DNA of 64,000 nucleotides from Hoplostethus atlanticus (Eukaryota > Chordata > Actinopteri > Trachichthyiformes > Trachichthyidae): the NCBI GenBank assembly GCA_034670405.1, contig JAXDDX010000310.1, forward strand, positions 139,501 through 203,500, given 5' to 3'. Positions within the stretch are counted from its first letter, which is position 1. Each line of letters opens with the position of its first letter. The position numbers and the translations under genes were made by a program. Shown here piece by piece: positions 44,636 to 49,429 of this stretch. The notes below the pieces were generated by a model. That model was not told the DNA's origin and did not search any database. It was given only the letters and a program-made list of their open reading frames with translations.

Positions 44636-44721
44636 TCAGGGTCCACCCCAGGCTGATAACTCTGTATGGTGAGGAGGTGGAGGAGGCTGAAGAACCGACT
44701 GGTTCCTGTAGCTGCATCTGA
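1928..44721 (+). CDS. cerkl: Ceramide kinase-like protein, exons 2-13 (gene span; 5' partial)
   Basis: Twelve exons join with matching phases into about 469 codons plus stop: 1928-2158, 13356-13487, 14364-14427, 16942-17081, 19116-19190, 35247-35424, 35572-35637, 35986-36029, 36560-36668, 39726-39822, 42851-43044, 44640-44721. The product follows vertebrate CERKL along its length: an N-terminal PH-like part with a basic KVKRRR patch (the nuclear signal region in mammalian CERKL), then the diacylglycerol-kinase-type catalytic domain with the nucleotide-binding GGDGS motif in exon 5, [11 protein letters not shown] in exon 7, and [10 protein letters not shown] in exon 11. Human CERKL is linked to retinal degeneration (RP26) and has no established lipid kinase substrate. 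Exon 1 (about 80 residues in human) is not in the window. The C-terminus ends CSCI, unlike the mammalian end. All introns are GT-AG. The neighbour ITGA4, convergent downstream, matches mammalian synteny. Confidence 0.95.
2160..2280 (+). repeat. ACTACACACTA-type simple repeat
   Basis: A degenerate run of ACTAC, ACACT and ATACT words directly after the exon 2 donor. Low complexity, no coding signal. Confidence 0.8.
2605..3452 (+). repeat. 13-bp minisatellite (TGGCTGGTCTCYY), about 65 copies
   Basis: Units such as TGGCTGGTCTCCC, TGGCTGGTCTCTT and TGGTTGGTCTCCC alternate for about 850 bases. Because 13 is not divisible by 3 and no unit contains a stop, several frames on both strands stay open for 200-360 codons. 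Lies in CERKL intron 2. Treated as non-coding. Confidence 0.97.
3540..3630 (+). repeat. Short tandem of TAGCTAGTTTGAATGTTATC units
   Basis: About three copies of a 30-odd base unit alternating GTTAGCTAGTTTG and GTTATCTAGTTTGG. Intronic, no gene. Confidence 0.75.
3819..3859. repeat. (CA)n microsatellite
   Basis: About 20 CA units after CTGGATTA. Other CA/GT tracts of this kind occur at 6858-6888, 7178-7206, 12990-13031, 15303-15326, 15522-15557, 20345-20395, 44591-44632, 55042-55093 and 55225-55262. Confidence 0.95.
4270..6722 (+). repeat. 47-bp minisatellite, about 50 copies, with a 32-bp short variant
   Basis: The unit GGAACTATTTAATAAAGTAC continues with CKGATGCTGATGGAGTATC and TATAACTG, 47 bases in all. 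A shortened unit lacks the AATAAAGTACCTGATGCT part and reads GGAACTATTTGCTGACGGAG. Long and short units recur in blocks, for example around 4440-4700 and 4860-5110, suggesting higher-order duplication of multi-unit segments. Every full unit has ATTTAATAAAG, which contains an AATAAA hexamer on the sense strand of CERKL intron 2. Confidence 0.97.
7210..8215. other. Intronic sequence without a recognisable gene
   Basis: A G-rich GGA run at 7328-7360 and short open frames (for example 7382-7699) occur, but none has a recognisable domain, splice context or neighbouring exon. I see nothing else here. It lies inside CERKL intron 2. Confidence 0.6.
8218..8640 (+). repeat. (TCTGTTCTAT)n and (TC)n/(GTCTCTCT)n low-complexity tracts
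   Basis: About seven TTCTATTCTG units at 8218-8284, then a long pyrimidine tract of TCTCTC and TGTCTCTC at 8416-8636. The open frames here are poly Ser-Leu or Arg-Glu artefacts. Confidence 0.9.
8830..9625 (+). repeat. 10-bp-type minisatellite GTACAGACCA / GTCTAGACCA
   Basis: About 80 degenerate units of roughly 10 bases, mostly GTACAGACCA, GTCTAGACCA, GTATAGACCT and GTGTAGACCA. Intronic in CERKL. Confidence 0.95.
9770..10048 (+). repeat. AACCCAGTCCTCAGTCAGAA tandem array, left part
   Basis: Degenerate units of 30-40 bases built from AACCCAGTC, TCAGTCAGAAACACTAACCA and AGCT. The same array resumes at 11386-11470 after the LINE copy, so the LINE landed inside it. Confidence 0.85.
10052..11385 (+). 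mobile_element. CR1/Rex1-like LINE, 5'-truncated
   Basis: The ORF to 11123 starts inside the reverse transcriptase: DYSSAFNTI, then [20 protein letters not shown] and the catalytic FADDTVVV, followed by the thumb and C-terminal part. The SSAFNT motif and 3' end fit the Rex1 group of the CR1/L2 superfamily. The endonuclease and N-terminal RT are missing because of 5' truncation at GGGCTATGTG. The 3' UTR ends in CTTGAATCTTGAATC-type repeats. It is nearly identical to the copy at 57397-60160; the shared protein differs at only a few residues plus the CA-rich C-terminal tail. No clear target duplication seen. Confidence 0.9.
11386..11470 (+). repeat. AACCCAGTCCTCAGTCAGAA array, right part
   Basis: Continuation of the array at 9770-10048 on the other side of the LINE insertion. 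Confidence 0.75.
11725..12475 (+). repeat. 18-bp minisatellite (GGTCCCAGTACCATCCTT type)
   Basis: About 40 units of 18 bases such as GGTCCCAGTACCATCCTT and GGTCCTATTACAACCCTG. The period is six codons, so both strands read as six-residue repeats ([12 protein letters not shown] on +, GPRVVL on -) and give ORFs of 223 and 345 codons. No splice context or conserved protein was recognised, so I regard the ORFs as repeat artefacts within CERKL intron 2. Confidence 0.9.
13308..13350 (+). repeat. (TGTC)n tract forming the CERKL exon 3 acceptor pyrimidine run
   Basis: Eleven TCTG/TGTC units end in TGTCCAG and directly make the polypyrimidine tract of exon 3, so repeat length sets the strength of this acceptor. 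Confidence 0.85.
13356..13487 (+). CDS. cerkl: CERKL exon 3
   Basis: Translates as [20 protein letters not shown] and onward to [10 protein letters not shown]. It matches human NRPKSLKILLNPQSHKKEA, the start of the DAG-kinase-type catalytic domain. Acceptor TGTCCAG at 13355, donor CCAGTAAGG. Phase 2 in, phase 1 out. Confidence 0.95.
13560..13760 (+). repeat. TTAGACTAGTTAGTAGTACCA array
   Basis: Roughly ten degenerate units of about 20 bases alternating ATTAGACTAG and TTAGTAGTATCA. Intronic. Confidence 0.8.
13930..14362 (+). repeat. Pyrimidine-rich tracts (CCTCT)n and (CT)n before CERKL exon 4
   Basis: CCTCTCCTC-type repeats at 13930-14140 and TCTCTC/TGTCTC repeats at 14180-14362. The second runs directly into the CCAG acceptor of exon 4 and supplies its pyrimidine tract. 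Confidence 0.9.
14364..14427 (+). CDS. cerkl: CERKL exon 4
   Basis: Encodes [20 protein letters not shown], equal to human EGHALSLLKECELQGFDG. Donor is GACGG|GTTTGT, a weak match to consensus. Acceptor CTCTCCAG. Confidence 0.95.
14525..15215 (+). repeat. CTAAAGTAACCTAAACTAAA array
   Basis: About 690 bases of degenerate 10-25 base units built from AACTAAAGTAACCTA and AACTAAATTTAACTA. Intron 4 of CERKL. Purine-biased, no coding. Confidence 0.95.
15220..16370. other. CERKL intron 4 remainder, no gene seen
   Basis: Contains GT/CA tracts at 15303, 15522 and 15687 and a short open frame at 16189-16380 with no recognisable domain or splice context. Nothing else supported. Confidence 0.55.
16440..16590 (+). 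repeat. GACACGCCCTCTACTGGTCG repeats
   Basis: Six or so degenerate copies of about 24 bases reading GTCACTGACACGCCCTCTAC or GTCAGTGACACGCCCCCTAC. Intronic. Confidence 0.85.
16942..17081 (+). CDS. cerkl: CERKL exon 5 with the GGDGS motif
   Basis: Translates as [20 protein letters not shown] and ends KPLGIIPAG. The glycine-rich GGDGS is the nucleotide-binding signature of DAG/ceramide/sphingosine kinase-type domains and is intact. The linker [12 protein letters not shown] contains a short VKP duplication. Acceptor CTCTAG, donor G|GTGAGATG; the donor runs straight into a GGAT repeat. Confidence 0.97.
17090..17575 (+). repeat. (GGAT)n array next to the exon 5 donor
   Basis: About 120 units of GGAT with ATGATGGAT, AATGGATG and AGATGGAT variants, beginning about 9 bases after the exon 5 splice donor. 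Confidence 0.95.
18045..18900 (+). repeat. 35-bp minisatellite TAACCACTACCTCTATAGCT
   Basis: About 25 units of 33-36 bases: TTTTAACCACTACCTCTATA then GCTAGCATGTTGTG, with shorter variants AACTAGCTTGTG. CERKL intron 5. Confidence 0.95.
19116..19190 (+). CDS. cerkl: CERKL exon 6
   Basis: Encodes [20 protein letters not shown] and HIIL, matching human [20 protein letters not shown] and LHIIMG. Acceptor TCTCTACAG, donor CTGG|GTAGGT. The donor and exon end are duplicated twice just downstream. Confidence 0.95.
19181..19280 (+). repeat. 42-bp tandem triplication of the CERKL exon 6 end and donor
   Basis: ATCATCCT occurs at 19181 (real exon end), 19223 and 19265, exactly 42 bases apart. Copies are followed by GGGTAGGTTCT (real donor), CTGTAGGTTCT (decoy) and GGGTGATC (decoy). 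Between them lies YTCTAGATCTATAGYCAG. Reading through from the exon meets an in-frame TAG at CTCTAG. Confidence 0.93.
19290..21340. other. CERKL intron 6, left part; no gene seen
   Basis: Holds GT tracts near 19748 and 19856, a CA tract at 20345-20395 and otherwise ordinary intronic sequence. I found no conserved frame or element. Confidence 0.55.
21355..21440 (+). repeat. 41-bp direct duplication
   Basis: TGACTTGTGAGTAGTCCTTA and the following CCAATGGGAGTGGGGTTGGAG occur twice back to back. Confidence 0.9.
21715..22027 (+). repeat. GGTTAGTTACTGGGTAATG minisatellite, left part
   Basis: Units of about 22 and 44 bases built from GGTTAGTTACTGGGTAATGT and TGGTCAGTTATCAGGATGGT. The array continues at 32713-33670 on the other side of the BEL element, whose target duplication is within it. 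Confidence 0.9.
22322..22837 (-). pseudogene. BEL/Pao integrase, C-terminal portion
   Basis: The frame reads from the catalytic-core end through [11 protein letters not shown] and [10 protein letters not shown] to RNFVPGDK, the typical BEL integrase C-terminal region. One in-frame TAA interrupts it near 22645. It ends soon after PGDK, earlier than usual for the family, and is separated from the integrase core by the L2 insertion. Confidence 0.85.
23187..25940 (-). pseudogene. L2 LINE endonuclease-reverse transcriptase ORF, frameshifted
   Basis: Four overlapping open segments (25119-25940, 24713-25162, 24031-24894, 23187-24254) follow each other along one L2 polyprotein. The first holds the endonuclease, the last two the RT fingers, palm with YADD, and thumb. 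The segments are in different frames, so no single protein can be made. Confidence 0.88.
26131..26656 (-). repeat. 285-bp tandem repeat at the L2 5' end
   Basis: GTGCAGGCCCCTCCCAGACA starts at 26131 and again at 26416, and the copies stay nearly identical for about 240 bases down to CCAGAAGTTAAATACACA. The right copy ends exactly at the insertion boundary, like the 5' promoter monomers known in some LINEs. Confidence 0.88.
26708..27316 (-). mobile_element. Solo LTR (609 bp) in the BEL integrase
   Basis: Starts TGTGGC, ends GCCACA, with a 5-bp target duplication ACGCC at 26703-26707 and 27317-27321. On the - strand an AATAAA signal lies in CAAATAAAACGGCC near 26790. The ends match the 359-bp element at 52521-52879, both holding GGGGTCCGTGACAGACAGAG near one end and CTGGATCCAA near the other. 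The middle (about 26830-27100) is GC-rich and mostly absent from the shorter copy. No internal coding region. Retroelement class (ERV or Gypsy) cannot be told from the LTR alone. Confidence 0.85.
27317..27870 (-). pseudogene. BEL/Pao integrase, N-terminal zinc region and core
   Basis: Reads [20 protein letters not shown], then an H-H-C-C zinc-binding region ([12 protein letters not shown] ... CVACKR), then [12 protein letters not shown] with the first catalytic Asp and [20 protein letters not shown], where the solo LTR interrupts it. It resumes at 26664-26702 with [16 protein letters not shown]. Family match is strong. Confidence 0.88.
27881..30107 (-). pseudogene. BEL/Pao reverse transcriptase and RNase H
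   Basis: The RT region begins in the segment ending at 29781 and continues in another frame from about 29854, so a frameshift lies between. Visible motifs: [41 protein letters not shown] (catalytic YVDD), [20 protein letters not shown] and the RNase H start [18 protein letters not shown] with [13 protein letters not shown]. This order is specific to BEL/Pao (peptidase A17-type polyprotein). Confidence 0.9.
30165..32460 (-). pseudogene. BEL/Pao gag and protease region
   Basis: From the N-terminus (near 32460): a Ser/Lys-rich leader, an Ala/Lys/Glu-rich coiled coil (stop codon near 32290), an Asp/Glu-rich stretch, a gag core starting [16 protein letters not shown], two cysteine knuckles ([13 protein letters not shown] and [14 protein letters not shown]), and an aspartic protease with [10 protein letters not shown]. 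The frame ends at a TAG at 30165 that falls just before pol sequence, and another break lies at 31607-31615. The gag core type is the DUF1759 class. Confidence 0.88.
32713..33670 (+). repeat. GGTTAGTTATTGGGTAATGTT minisatellite, right part
   Basis: Units of 16-22 bases: TGGTTAGTTATTGGGTAATG, TGGTTAGTTGGGTGATGT and ATGATTAGTTTGGTAATGT. A 91-95 base higher-order block repeats about six times from 33080. The open frame at 32972-33658 is an artefact of the unit. Same array as 21715-22027. Confidence 0.95.
33720..34640 (-). pseudogene. Tc1-like transposase remnant
   Basis: On the - strand the pieces read [46 protein letters not shown] (first catalytic Asp region), RVHVWRPP, then [15 protein letters not shown] (second Asp region) and [20 protein letters not shown], with stops and a gap near 33960. 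This is the Tc1 transposase order: paired-type HTH then DDE core. The region at 34430-34640 resembles the element's 5' non-coding part. Inactive. Confidence 0.88.
34650..35036. other. CERKL intron 6, right part; no gene seen
   Basis: Ordinary intronic sequence between the Tc1-like remnant and the exon 7 repeats. No conserved frame recognised. Confidence 0.55.
35037..35246 (+). repeat. (CTGT/CTGC)n with two decoy copies of the CERKL exon 7 acceptor
   Basis: CAGGTCATCTCCAGCAGGTA follows a CTGT/CTGC tract three times, with exon-type starts at 35107, 35173 and 35247. The first two read GTAGACGTGTAGTTTCACC, the third (real exon) GTAGACATGTGTAGTTTCAG. In the exon frame the two-base difference gives GTG TAG, a stop, in the decoys. 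Confidence 0.95.
35247..35424 (+). CDS. cerkl: CERKL exon 7
   Basis: Reads [20 protein letters not shown], then [20 protein letters not shown], ending [10 protein letters not shown]. Nearly matches human [20 protein letters not shown]. Core of the catalytic domain. The first acceptor-proximal 30 bases are duplicated twice upstream. Confidence 0.97.
35572..35637 (+). CDS. cerkl: CERKL exon 8
   Basis: Encodes [20 protein letters not shown], matching human AEDCEISFLPFNSSDD. Acceptor TGTCTCTCAG, donor CAACG|GTGGGA. Phase 1 in and 2 out. Confidence 0.92.
35986..36029 (+). CDS. cerkl: CERKL exon 9, short acidic repeat exon
   Basis: Only 44 bases, reading [14 protein letters not shown]. It contains a GACCTGGACCAG 12-base tandem, so this variable linker grew by in-frame repeat. 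Acceptor CTCAG at 35985, donor TCAG|GTGAGA. Phases fit exons 8 and 10; sequence is not conserved with mammals. Confidence 0.8.
36560..36668 (+). CDS. cerkl: CERKL exon 10
   Basis: Ends [20 protein letters not shown] then GLAPNTR, matching human [20 protein letters not shown] and APNTR. Acceptor GCTACAG, donor CCAG|GTACAG. Confidence 0.95.
36690..36750 (-). repeat. L2-type tail fragment
   Basis: Reverse complement reads GGATTACATTACAGGTATCT then AGCAGACGCTTTTATCC, the conserved fish L2/SINE tail, about 20 bases after the exon 10 donor. Confidence 0.75.
36779..38538 (-). mobile_element. Internally deleted BEL/Pao element, 1.76 kb
   Basis: Begins TGTAGGG, ends CTTACA, with a 5-bp target duplication AGTAC (36774-36778 and 38539-38543). 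Left LTR about 36779-37421, with an AATAAA on the - strand near 36890; the right end repeats only the last 50 bases (GAGATAAGTGACGCAGTCTT). Between them, on the - strand, RT fragments ([30 protein letters not shown]) lead into an integrase C-terminal piece ([20 protein letters not shown]). gag, protease and much of pol are missing. It is a different BEL family from the one at 22033. Confidence 0.85.
37374..38362 (-). pseudogene. BEL/Pao pol remnants (RT joined to integrase end)
   Basis: Segments at 38165-38362 and 37744-38232 read parts of an RT (the YVDN box in place of YVDD), and 37374-37820 reads the integrase C-terminal domain. Frames differ and the middle of pol is absent, so it cannot encode a working enzyme. 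Confidence 0.82.
38695..39610 (+). repeat. AAACATCTAAAACAAGATAA minisatellite
   Basis: About 23 units of 36-42 bases: AAAACATCTAAAACAAGATAAAACATGGTAGACAAGCT and length variants. CERKL intron 10. Confidence 0.95.
39726..39822 (+). CDS. cerkl: CERKL exon 11
   Basis: Translates as [20 protein letters not shown] then [12 protein letters not shown], matching human [20 protein letters not shown] and KHLKRYAS. Acceptor GCGACAG, donor CAG|GTGAGA. Ends in phase 0. Confidence 0.97.
39913..39962 (+). repeat. (TGGCC)n pentanucleotide repeat
   Basis: About ten CCTGG/TGGCC units. Confidence 0.9.
40055..40560 (+). repeat. Purine-rich GGGA/GGATGGAAGGATGGA array
   Basis: About 500 bases almost free of C, built from GGAGGGAGG, GATGGAAGGATGGA and GAGAGAGGGATG. 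Strand-asymmetric purine tract in CERKL intron 11. Confidence 0.95.
40561..41045 (+). repeat. CAGACAGACAGGTAGAACATAT array
   Basis: About 22 units of 14-26 bases: GGTAGAACATATCAGACAGA and GGTAGATCAAATCAGACAGA. Confidence 0.95.
41333..42750 (-). mobile_element. DNA transposon remnant with Myb/SANT-like gene
   Basis: The ends are imperfect inverted repeats: GGGGTGTTCCACGAAG at the left and, reverse-complemented, GGGGCCTGTTCCACAAAG at the right. On the - strand from 42513 a frame reads [20 protein letters not shown] then LVEVYGEF, breaks, and resumes [20 protein letters not shown] to RIAARLNA, a Myb/SANT-type N-terminal domain of the kind carried by Harbinger elements. No transposase is visible. 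The piece at 41603-41670 (TTTATTTATTCAGGGAAGAC) looks like another common fish repeat inserted in it. Confidence 0.65.
42052..42122 (+). tRNA. tRNA-Lys-like pseudogene or SINE head
   Basis: GCCCGAACAGCTCAGTCAGT then AGAGCATGAGACTCTCAGTC and GTGAGTTCGATCCTCAC give a D arm, anticodon region and T arm close to tRNA-Lys, including A-box and B-box words. The 3' end ATAGTGTC cannot pair with GCCCGAA, and the anticodon stem is disturbed, so it is not a functional tRNA. Confidence 0.6.
42851..43044 (+). CDS. cerkl: CERKL exon 12
   Basis: Starts [20 protein letters not shown] and ends [19 protein letters not shown], matching human FNFPFVETYTVEEVKVHPR and [20 protein letters not shown]. The middle is an acidic EEENDEEGD linker. 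Acceptor CTCCACAG, donor GTGAG|GTTGTT, followed by a TTATTATTA run. Confidence 0.97.
43045..44580. other. CERKL intron 12; no gene seen
   Basis: Contains a roughly 76-base duplication at 43440-43600 (both copies hold CCATAATGCCTTSTGTTCTG), ATTACATTACATTA words at 44420-44500 and the fragment CAGGTTTATTTATCACAAGC near 44273 that resembles a dispersed fish repeat. No conserved coding frame. Confidence 0.6.
44640..44721 (+). CDS. cerkl: CERKL exon 13 with stop codon
   Basis: Reads [20 protein letters not shown] then GSCSCI and TGA. The start matches human IRLHPRLISLYG. A (TG)n tract at 44591-44632 precedes the CGCTCAG acceptor. The C-terminus ends Cys-Ser-Cys-Ile, which fits a CaaX pattern and differs from the human MIPK end. 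Confidence 0.95.
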
Positions 44722-44774
44722 ACTGACGCTATAATCCACTAGAGGGTGCTTGGTACTGGGATTACGGACCTAGA

Positions 44775-44844
44775 CACATCACCATGGTAACCATAATTCC
44801 TCTAAAAGCCCCCTCTAGGGGATTATAATTACCATGGTGATGTG
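44775..44844 (+). promoter_or_regulatory. Long hairpin in the CERKL 3' flank
   Basis: CACATCACCATGGTAA at 44775-44790 is the exact reverse complement of TTACCATGGTGATGTG at 44829-44844. The pairing extends inward through ATAAT/ATTAT with a 2-base mismatch, leaving a loop of about 20-25 bases that can itself form CCCTAGAGG-type pairing. It begins about 54 bases after the stop codon. It may be a 3' UTR structure or a small palindromic element. Confidence 0.6.
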
Positions 44845-44849
44845 CACTG

Positions 44850-45540
44850 TGTGAAAAGTTTAAAACAACTACCCTTTTACCACGAGACGCACCAAAGCAA
44901 CAAATACAGATCATTAACTAGCTACCTGGTTATAACAACCAGTCCTAAACGTGCAATTAGGGCTGAGTTATCACGAAAAGGGTTGTTTTACACTTCTCCC
45001 AGTTCAATGTGCTGTATTGACCGTTGCTTTTAACAGATATTATAAGACACCATTCAGCCACACACTGACAGGAATTCATTTCCCCAGAGTTCATAAACGT
45101 AAAGTCTTTCAGTCCGTTCCGGTGTTAATCCAAAATAATAGTCAGTCCTTTTCAGCAACAAATCCAGCAATCCACAGAGTAAACCAAACTATGGATGCCT
45201 TACCGGTACCGCAGCCCGGTCCAGACTAACAGGAAACAGAAACAGTGGTTCGGTCTCACCTGTTCAGGCTCATCGGCGGGAGGCAGACCGGAAGGGCGTC
45301 CACACCAAGCGGAGGGTTTGCTGCCGTTTCTCCGGCGATCTGGATCTTTGTGTTTCATTCGTTTCAGTAATCCGACCTTAATCTACCACATTTACTTCAG
45401 ACAGCACGAGGAACAAACATTTCTTTCACAATTCCCGGGTTGAGTGATTGTTCCTCCCATCACTTCCTCTCATTTAGCCGTTCATGATCCTGTGAATCTT
45501 AAAGGGACAGAACACATTTCTTCACCTCATTACATTCACA
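44850..45540. other. CERKL downstream flank; no gene seen
   Basis: Short open frames at 44842-45443 have no recognisable domain. No polyadenylation site could be assigned with confidence. Confidence 0.5.
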
Positions 45541-45544
45541 CAAA

Positions 45545-47270
45545 CACATAGCAATATTTAATTAATAACTAATGTACCCAGTCTATAATAACTAGTCTAT
45601 AATAACCAATGTATCCAGACTATAATAACTAGTCTATAATAACTAGTCTATAATAACTAATGTACCCAGACTATAATAACTACTGTACCCAGTCTATAAT
45701 AACTAGTCTATAATAACTAATGTACCCAGACTATAATAACTAGTCTATAATAACTAGTCTATAATAACTAATGTACCCAGACTATAATAACTAGTCTATA
45801 ATAACTAATGTACCCAGACTATAATAACTAATGTACCCAGTCTATAATAACTACTGTACCCAGTCTATAATAACTAGTCTATAATAACTACTGTACCCAG
45901 TCTATAATAACTACTGTACACAGACTATAATAACTAGTCTATAATAACTAATGTACCCAGTCTATAATAACTACTGTACCCAGACTATAATAACTAGTCT
46001 ATAATAACTAGTCTATAATAACCAATGTTCCCAGACTATAATAACTAGACTATAATAACTAATGTACCCAGACTATAATAACTACTGTACCCAGACTATA
46101 ATAACTAGTCTATAATAACCAATGTACCCAGACTATAATAACTAATGTACCCAGTCTATAATAACTAGTCTATAATAACCAATGTACCCAGTCTATAATA
46201 ACTAGTCTTTAATAACTAATGTACCCAGTCTATAATAACTAATGTACCCAGACTATAATAACTACTGTACCCAGTCTATAATAACTAGTCTATAATAACT
46301 AATGTACCCAGACTATAATAACTAATGTACCCAGTCTATAATAACTAATGTACCCAGTCTATAATAACTAGTCTATAATAACTACTGTACCCAGACTATA
46401 ATAACTACTGTACCCAGTCTATAATAACTAATGTACCCAGACTATAATAACTACTGTACCCAGACTATAATAACTAATGTACTCAGACTATAATAACTAA
46501 TGTACCCAGACTATAATAACTACTGTACCCAGTCTATAATAACTAGTCTATAATAACTACTGTACCCAGACTATAATAACTACTGTACCCAGACTATAAT
46601 AACTAATGTACTCAGACTATAATAACTAATGTACCCAGACTATAATAACTACTGTACCCAGTCTATAATAACTAGTCTATAATAACTAATGTACCCAGTC
46701 TATAATAACTAGTCTATAATAACTAATGTACCCAGACTATAATAACCAATATACCCAGTCTATAATAACTAATGTACCCAGTCTATAATAACTAATGTAC
46801 CCAGACTATAATAACTAGTCTATAATAACTAATGTACCCAGTCTATAATAACTGGTTTATAATAACCAATGTACCCAGTCTATAATAACTAGTCTATAAT
46901 AACTAATGTACCCAGACTATAATAACTAATGTATCCAGTCTATAATAACTAATGTACCCAGTCTATAATAACTGGTCTATAATAACTAATGTACCCAGTC
47001 TATAATAACTAATGTACCCAGTCTATAATAACTGGTCTATAATAACTAATGTACCCAGTCTATAATAACTAATGTACCCAGACTATAATAACTACTGTAC
47101 CCAGTCTGTAATAACTAGTCTATAATAACTAATGTACCCAGACTATAATAACTAGTCTATAATAACTAATGTACCCAGTCTATAATAACTGGTCTATAAT
47201 AACTAATGTACCCAGACTATAATAACTAGTCTATAATAACTACTGTACCCAGACTATAATAACTAATGTA
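45545..47270 (+). repeat. AT-rich minisatellite CTATAATAACTAATGTACCCAG
   Basis: About 1.7 kb of alternating 15-bp (TCTATAATAACTAG) and 22-bp (ACTATAATAACTAATGTACC then CAG) units between the convergent CERKL and ITGA4 genes. Variants ACTACTGTACCCAG and ACTGGTCTATAA occur in blocks. Confidence 0.97.
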
Positions 47271-47572
47271 CTGTGCAGTGTTGGTGGGCACCATAGCTGT
47301 GACACTAGTCATTTTTTTCACCAGCTCACAGCTGGAATACACCCTCCTGGTGGTGCCTAATTAGTTGCTAATTAGTAATAACTCGAGTGATAACATTTTT
47401 TATTTTTTTAACTCATTAATAAGTGCTCATCATAAAGTAAAGTGGTCAGCAGCATCAGCATCAGTAAATGCATATTAACACATTTTAAACAAACCAAGTA
47501 ACAGCATAGTTTACCACTGTTTGCTTGAAATAAAGTGGGATGTAAAATAAACCACCAAGTTTCCACTGTCTT

Positions 47573-47680
47573 CTTTACATTACATTACAGTCATTTAGCA
47601 GATGCTTTCATCCAAAGCGATTTACAAAGGTGATAGTTGACACTATGTGGGGATCGAACCCAGCTGTGAAATTATATGGA
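47573..47680 (+). repeat. L2/SINE-type tail fragment
   Basis: TTACATTACAGTCATTTAGC then AGATGCTTTCATCCAAAGCG matches the conserved fish tail seen at 22842, followed by TGTGGGGATCGAACCCAGCT, a T-arm-like word as in tRNA-derived SINEs. Confidence 0.7.
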
Positions 47681-47829
47681 ATTATAATACATGGAATTAT
47701 AATACATCATGTACATAATACATCATATAATGCTCTGTAGACATGACAGTCATAGGAAGAGCCGCCAAACCTTCTAATGACTAATAACATAAATAAAACC
47801 ACATCGACAATGAACCGACCCTGGTCTGT

Positions 47830-48265
47830 TTTACCTCCAGATTAATCATTTACATGCATTTAGATACATTCAGATTAATGTTGTTTTACATTCAGATTAA
47901 TACTGTTTTACATTCAGATTAATGTTGTTTTACATCCAGATTAATGTTTTACATCAGATTAATGCTGTTTTACATCCAGATTAATGTTTTTTTCTATTCA
48001 GATTAAAGTTGTTTCACAGCTAGATTAATGTTGTTATACATTCAGATTAATGCTGTTTTATGTTCAGATTAATGTTGTTTTCCATTCATATTAATGCGGT
48101 TTTACATTCAGGTTAATTCTGTTTTACATCCAGATTAATGTTGTTTTCCATTCAGATTAATGCTGTTTTACACCCAGATTAATGTTGTGTTACATTTAGA
48201 TTAATGCTGTTTTCCATTCAGATTAATGTTGTTTTCCATTCAGATTAATGTTGTTTTAGATTAAT
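47830..48265 (+). repeat. TTACATTCAGATTAATGYTGTT minisatellite
   Basis: About 18 units of 22-24 bases: CATTCAGATTAATGTTGTTT with CCAGATTAATGCTG variants. Confidence 0.93.
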
Positions 48266-48269
48266 ACAT

Positions 48270-49425
48270 GGTTTTATTTGAACAGTGATGTACTTTTACA
48301 TGGAAGATCAAAGATTGTAACATAATATTATACTGCTATATTTAATTCAACATTGCTGTTTTTTTTACATAGAAGCACCTCTAATATTATAATGCTATGA
48401 TGCTGATTTTTATATACGTATAAGTATGGTGTAATGTAACATTGCACTATTTTCATAACGTGTTTCATGACAAAGATAGAAGTTAAACTGAGAATTTTCT
48501 AGATTGGGCTAATGGAGTGTTGAGAATAAATGAGTACCAGCGATTTAAATAGAAAAACCTTTGTTTTAATAGAAAAGCATTAATAAAAGCATTGACAAAA
48601 TGATGTCCATTCCAGTGCAGATTTACAAAAATTAAACCAAAGAAAAAAAGTGTTGAAAACCCATTTTGTCACGTTTTACAGGAAAACACAACCACACTTT
48701 TTTACTGAAACAATAAAATAAATTCAATAATACAAATATTTTTAAATTTTTGAACGGAATGTGTCTGGTGTGTATTTCTTGACAGACTGGAGGATTCCTG
48801 AAGACACAAACACATTCCTTTTGGACAGGCAGGCAGACAGGCAGGCAGACAGACAGACAGCTAGTCTTTTTTCTAAATTCTATTTTCTTTCCCATCTCCA
48901 GACCATCCCATAATAATTAAGCACTAGAAAATCCTTTTCTTCCTATTGGACAGAATATTCAACTTTAAGGCACTTCTCTTCTGTTGCTGGTTTCAACTGA
49001 CTCCATCCCATAAGTAGCATTAACATCAGTCTATAAGTCCCTGACTTCTCACTAAGGTAGTCATATCAGGTAGATACGATGGTTTCCATGGCAACAGTAA
49101 CTACTTCCTGTGATTCACGGAGCAGTTTCTGGGCAACATTGCCAGGGATTGAATTGATCTGTTGTGACATGCCTGGTTGAATAAAGGTTGAATACAACAA
49201 ACAGCTGCTGGGAAGGTTGCCTCACTATGTTGCTCATGTATCACAGTAAATCACACTGGATAACTGTGGGTGTTGCCTCAGAGTTGCTGCTTTAATCCCA
49301 TAGCAACGTGTTAGAGTCCCTGTGGCTGTTGCCTGTCAACATTGTCCAAAACGTTGGCGCATCCAAAAACAATTCAGGAAATTATTCAACAGTAAAACCT
49401 CAGTGTGTGTGTGAGTGAGAGAGTG
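48270..49425. other. ITGA4 3' flank or 3' UTR candidate; no gene seen
   Basis: On the - strand this lies downstream of the ITGA4 stop. An AATAAA on that strand occurs within CAAATAAAACC near 48280. A CAGACAGG tract lies at 48825-48862. No conserved frame found. Confidence 0.4.
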
Positions 49426-49429
49426 TGTT

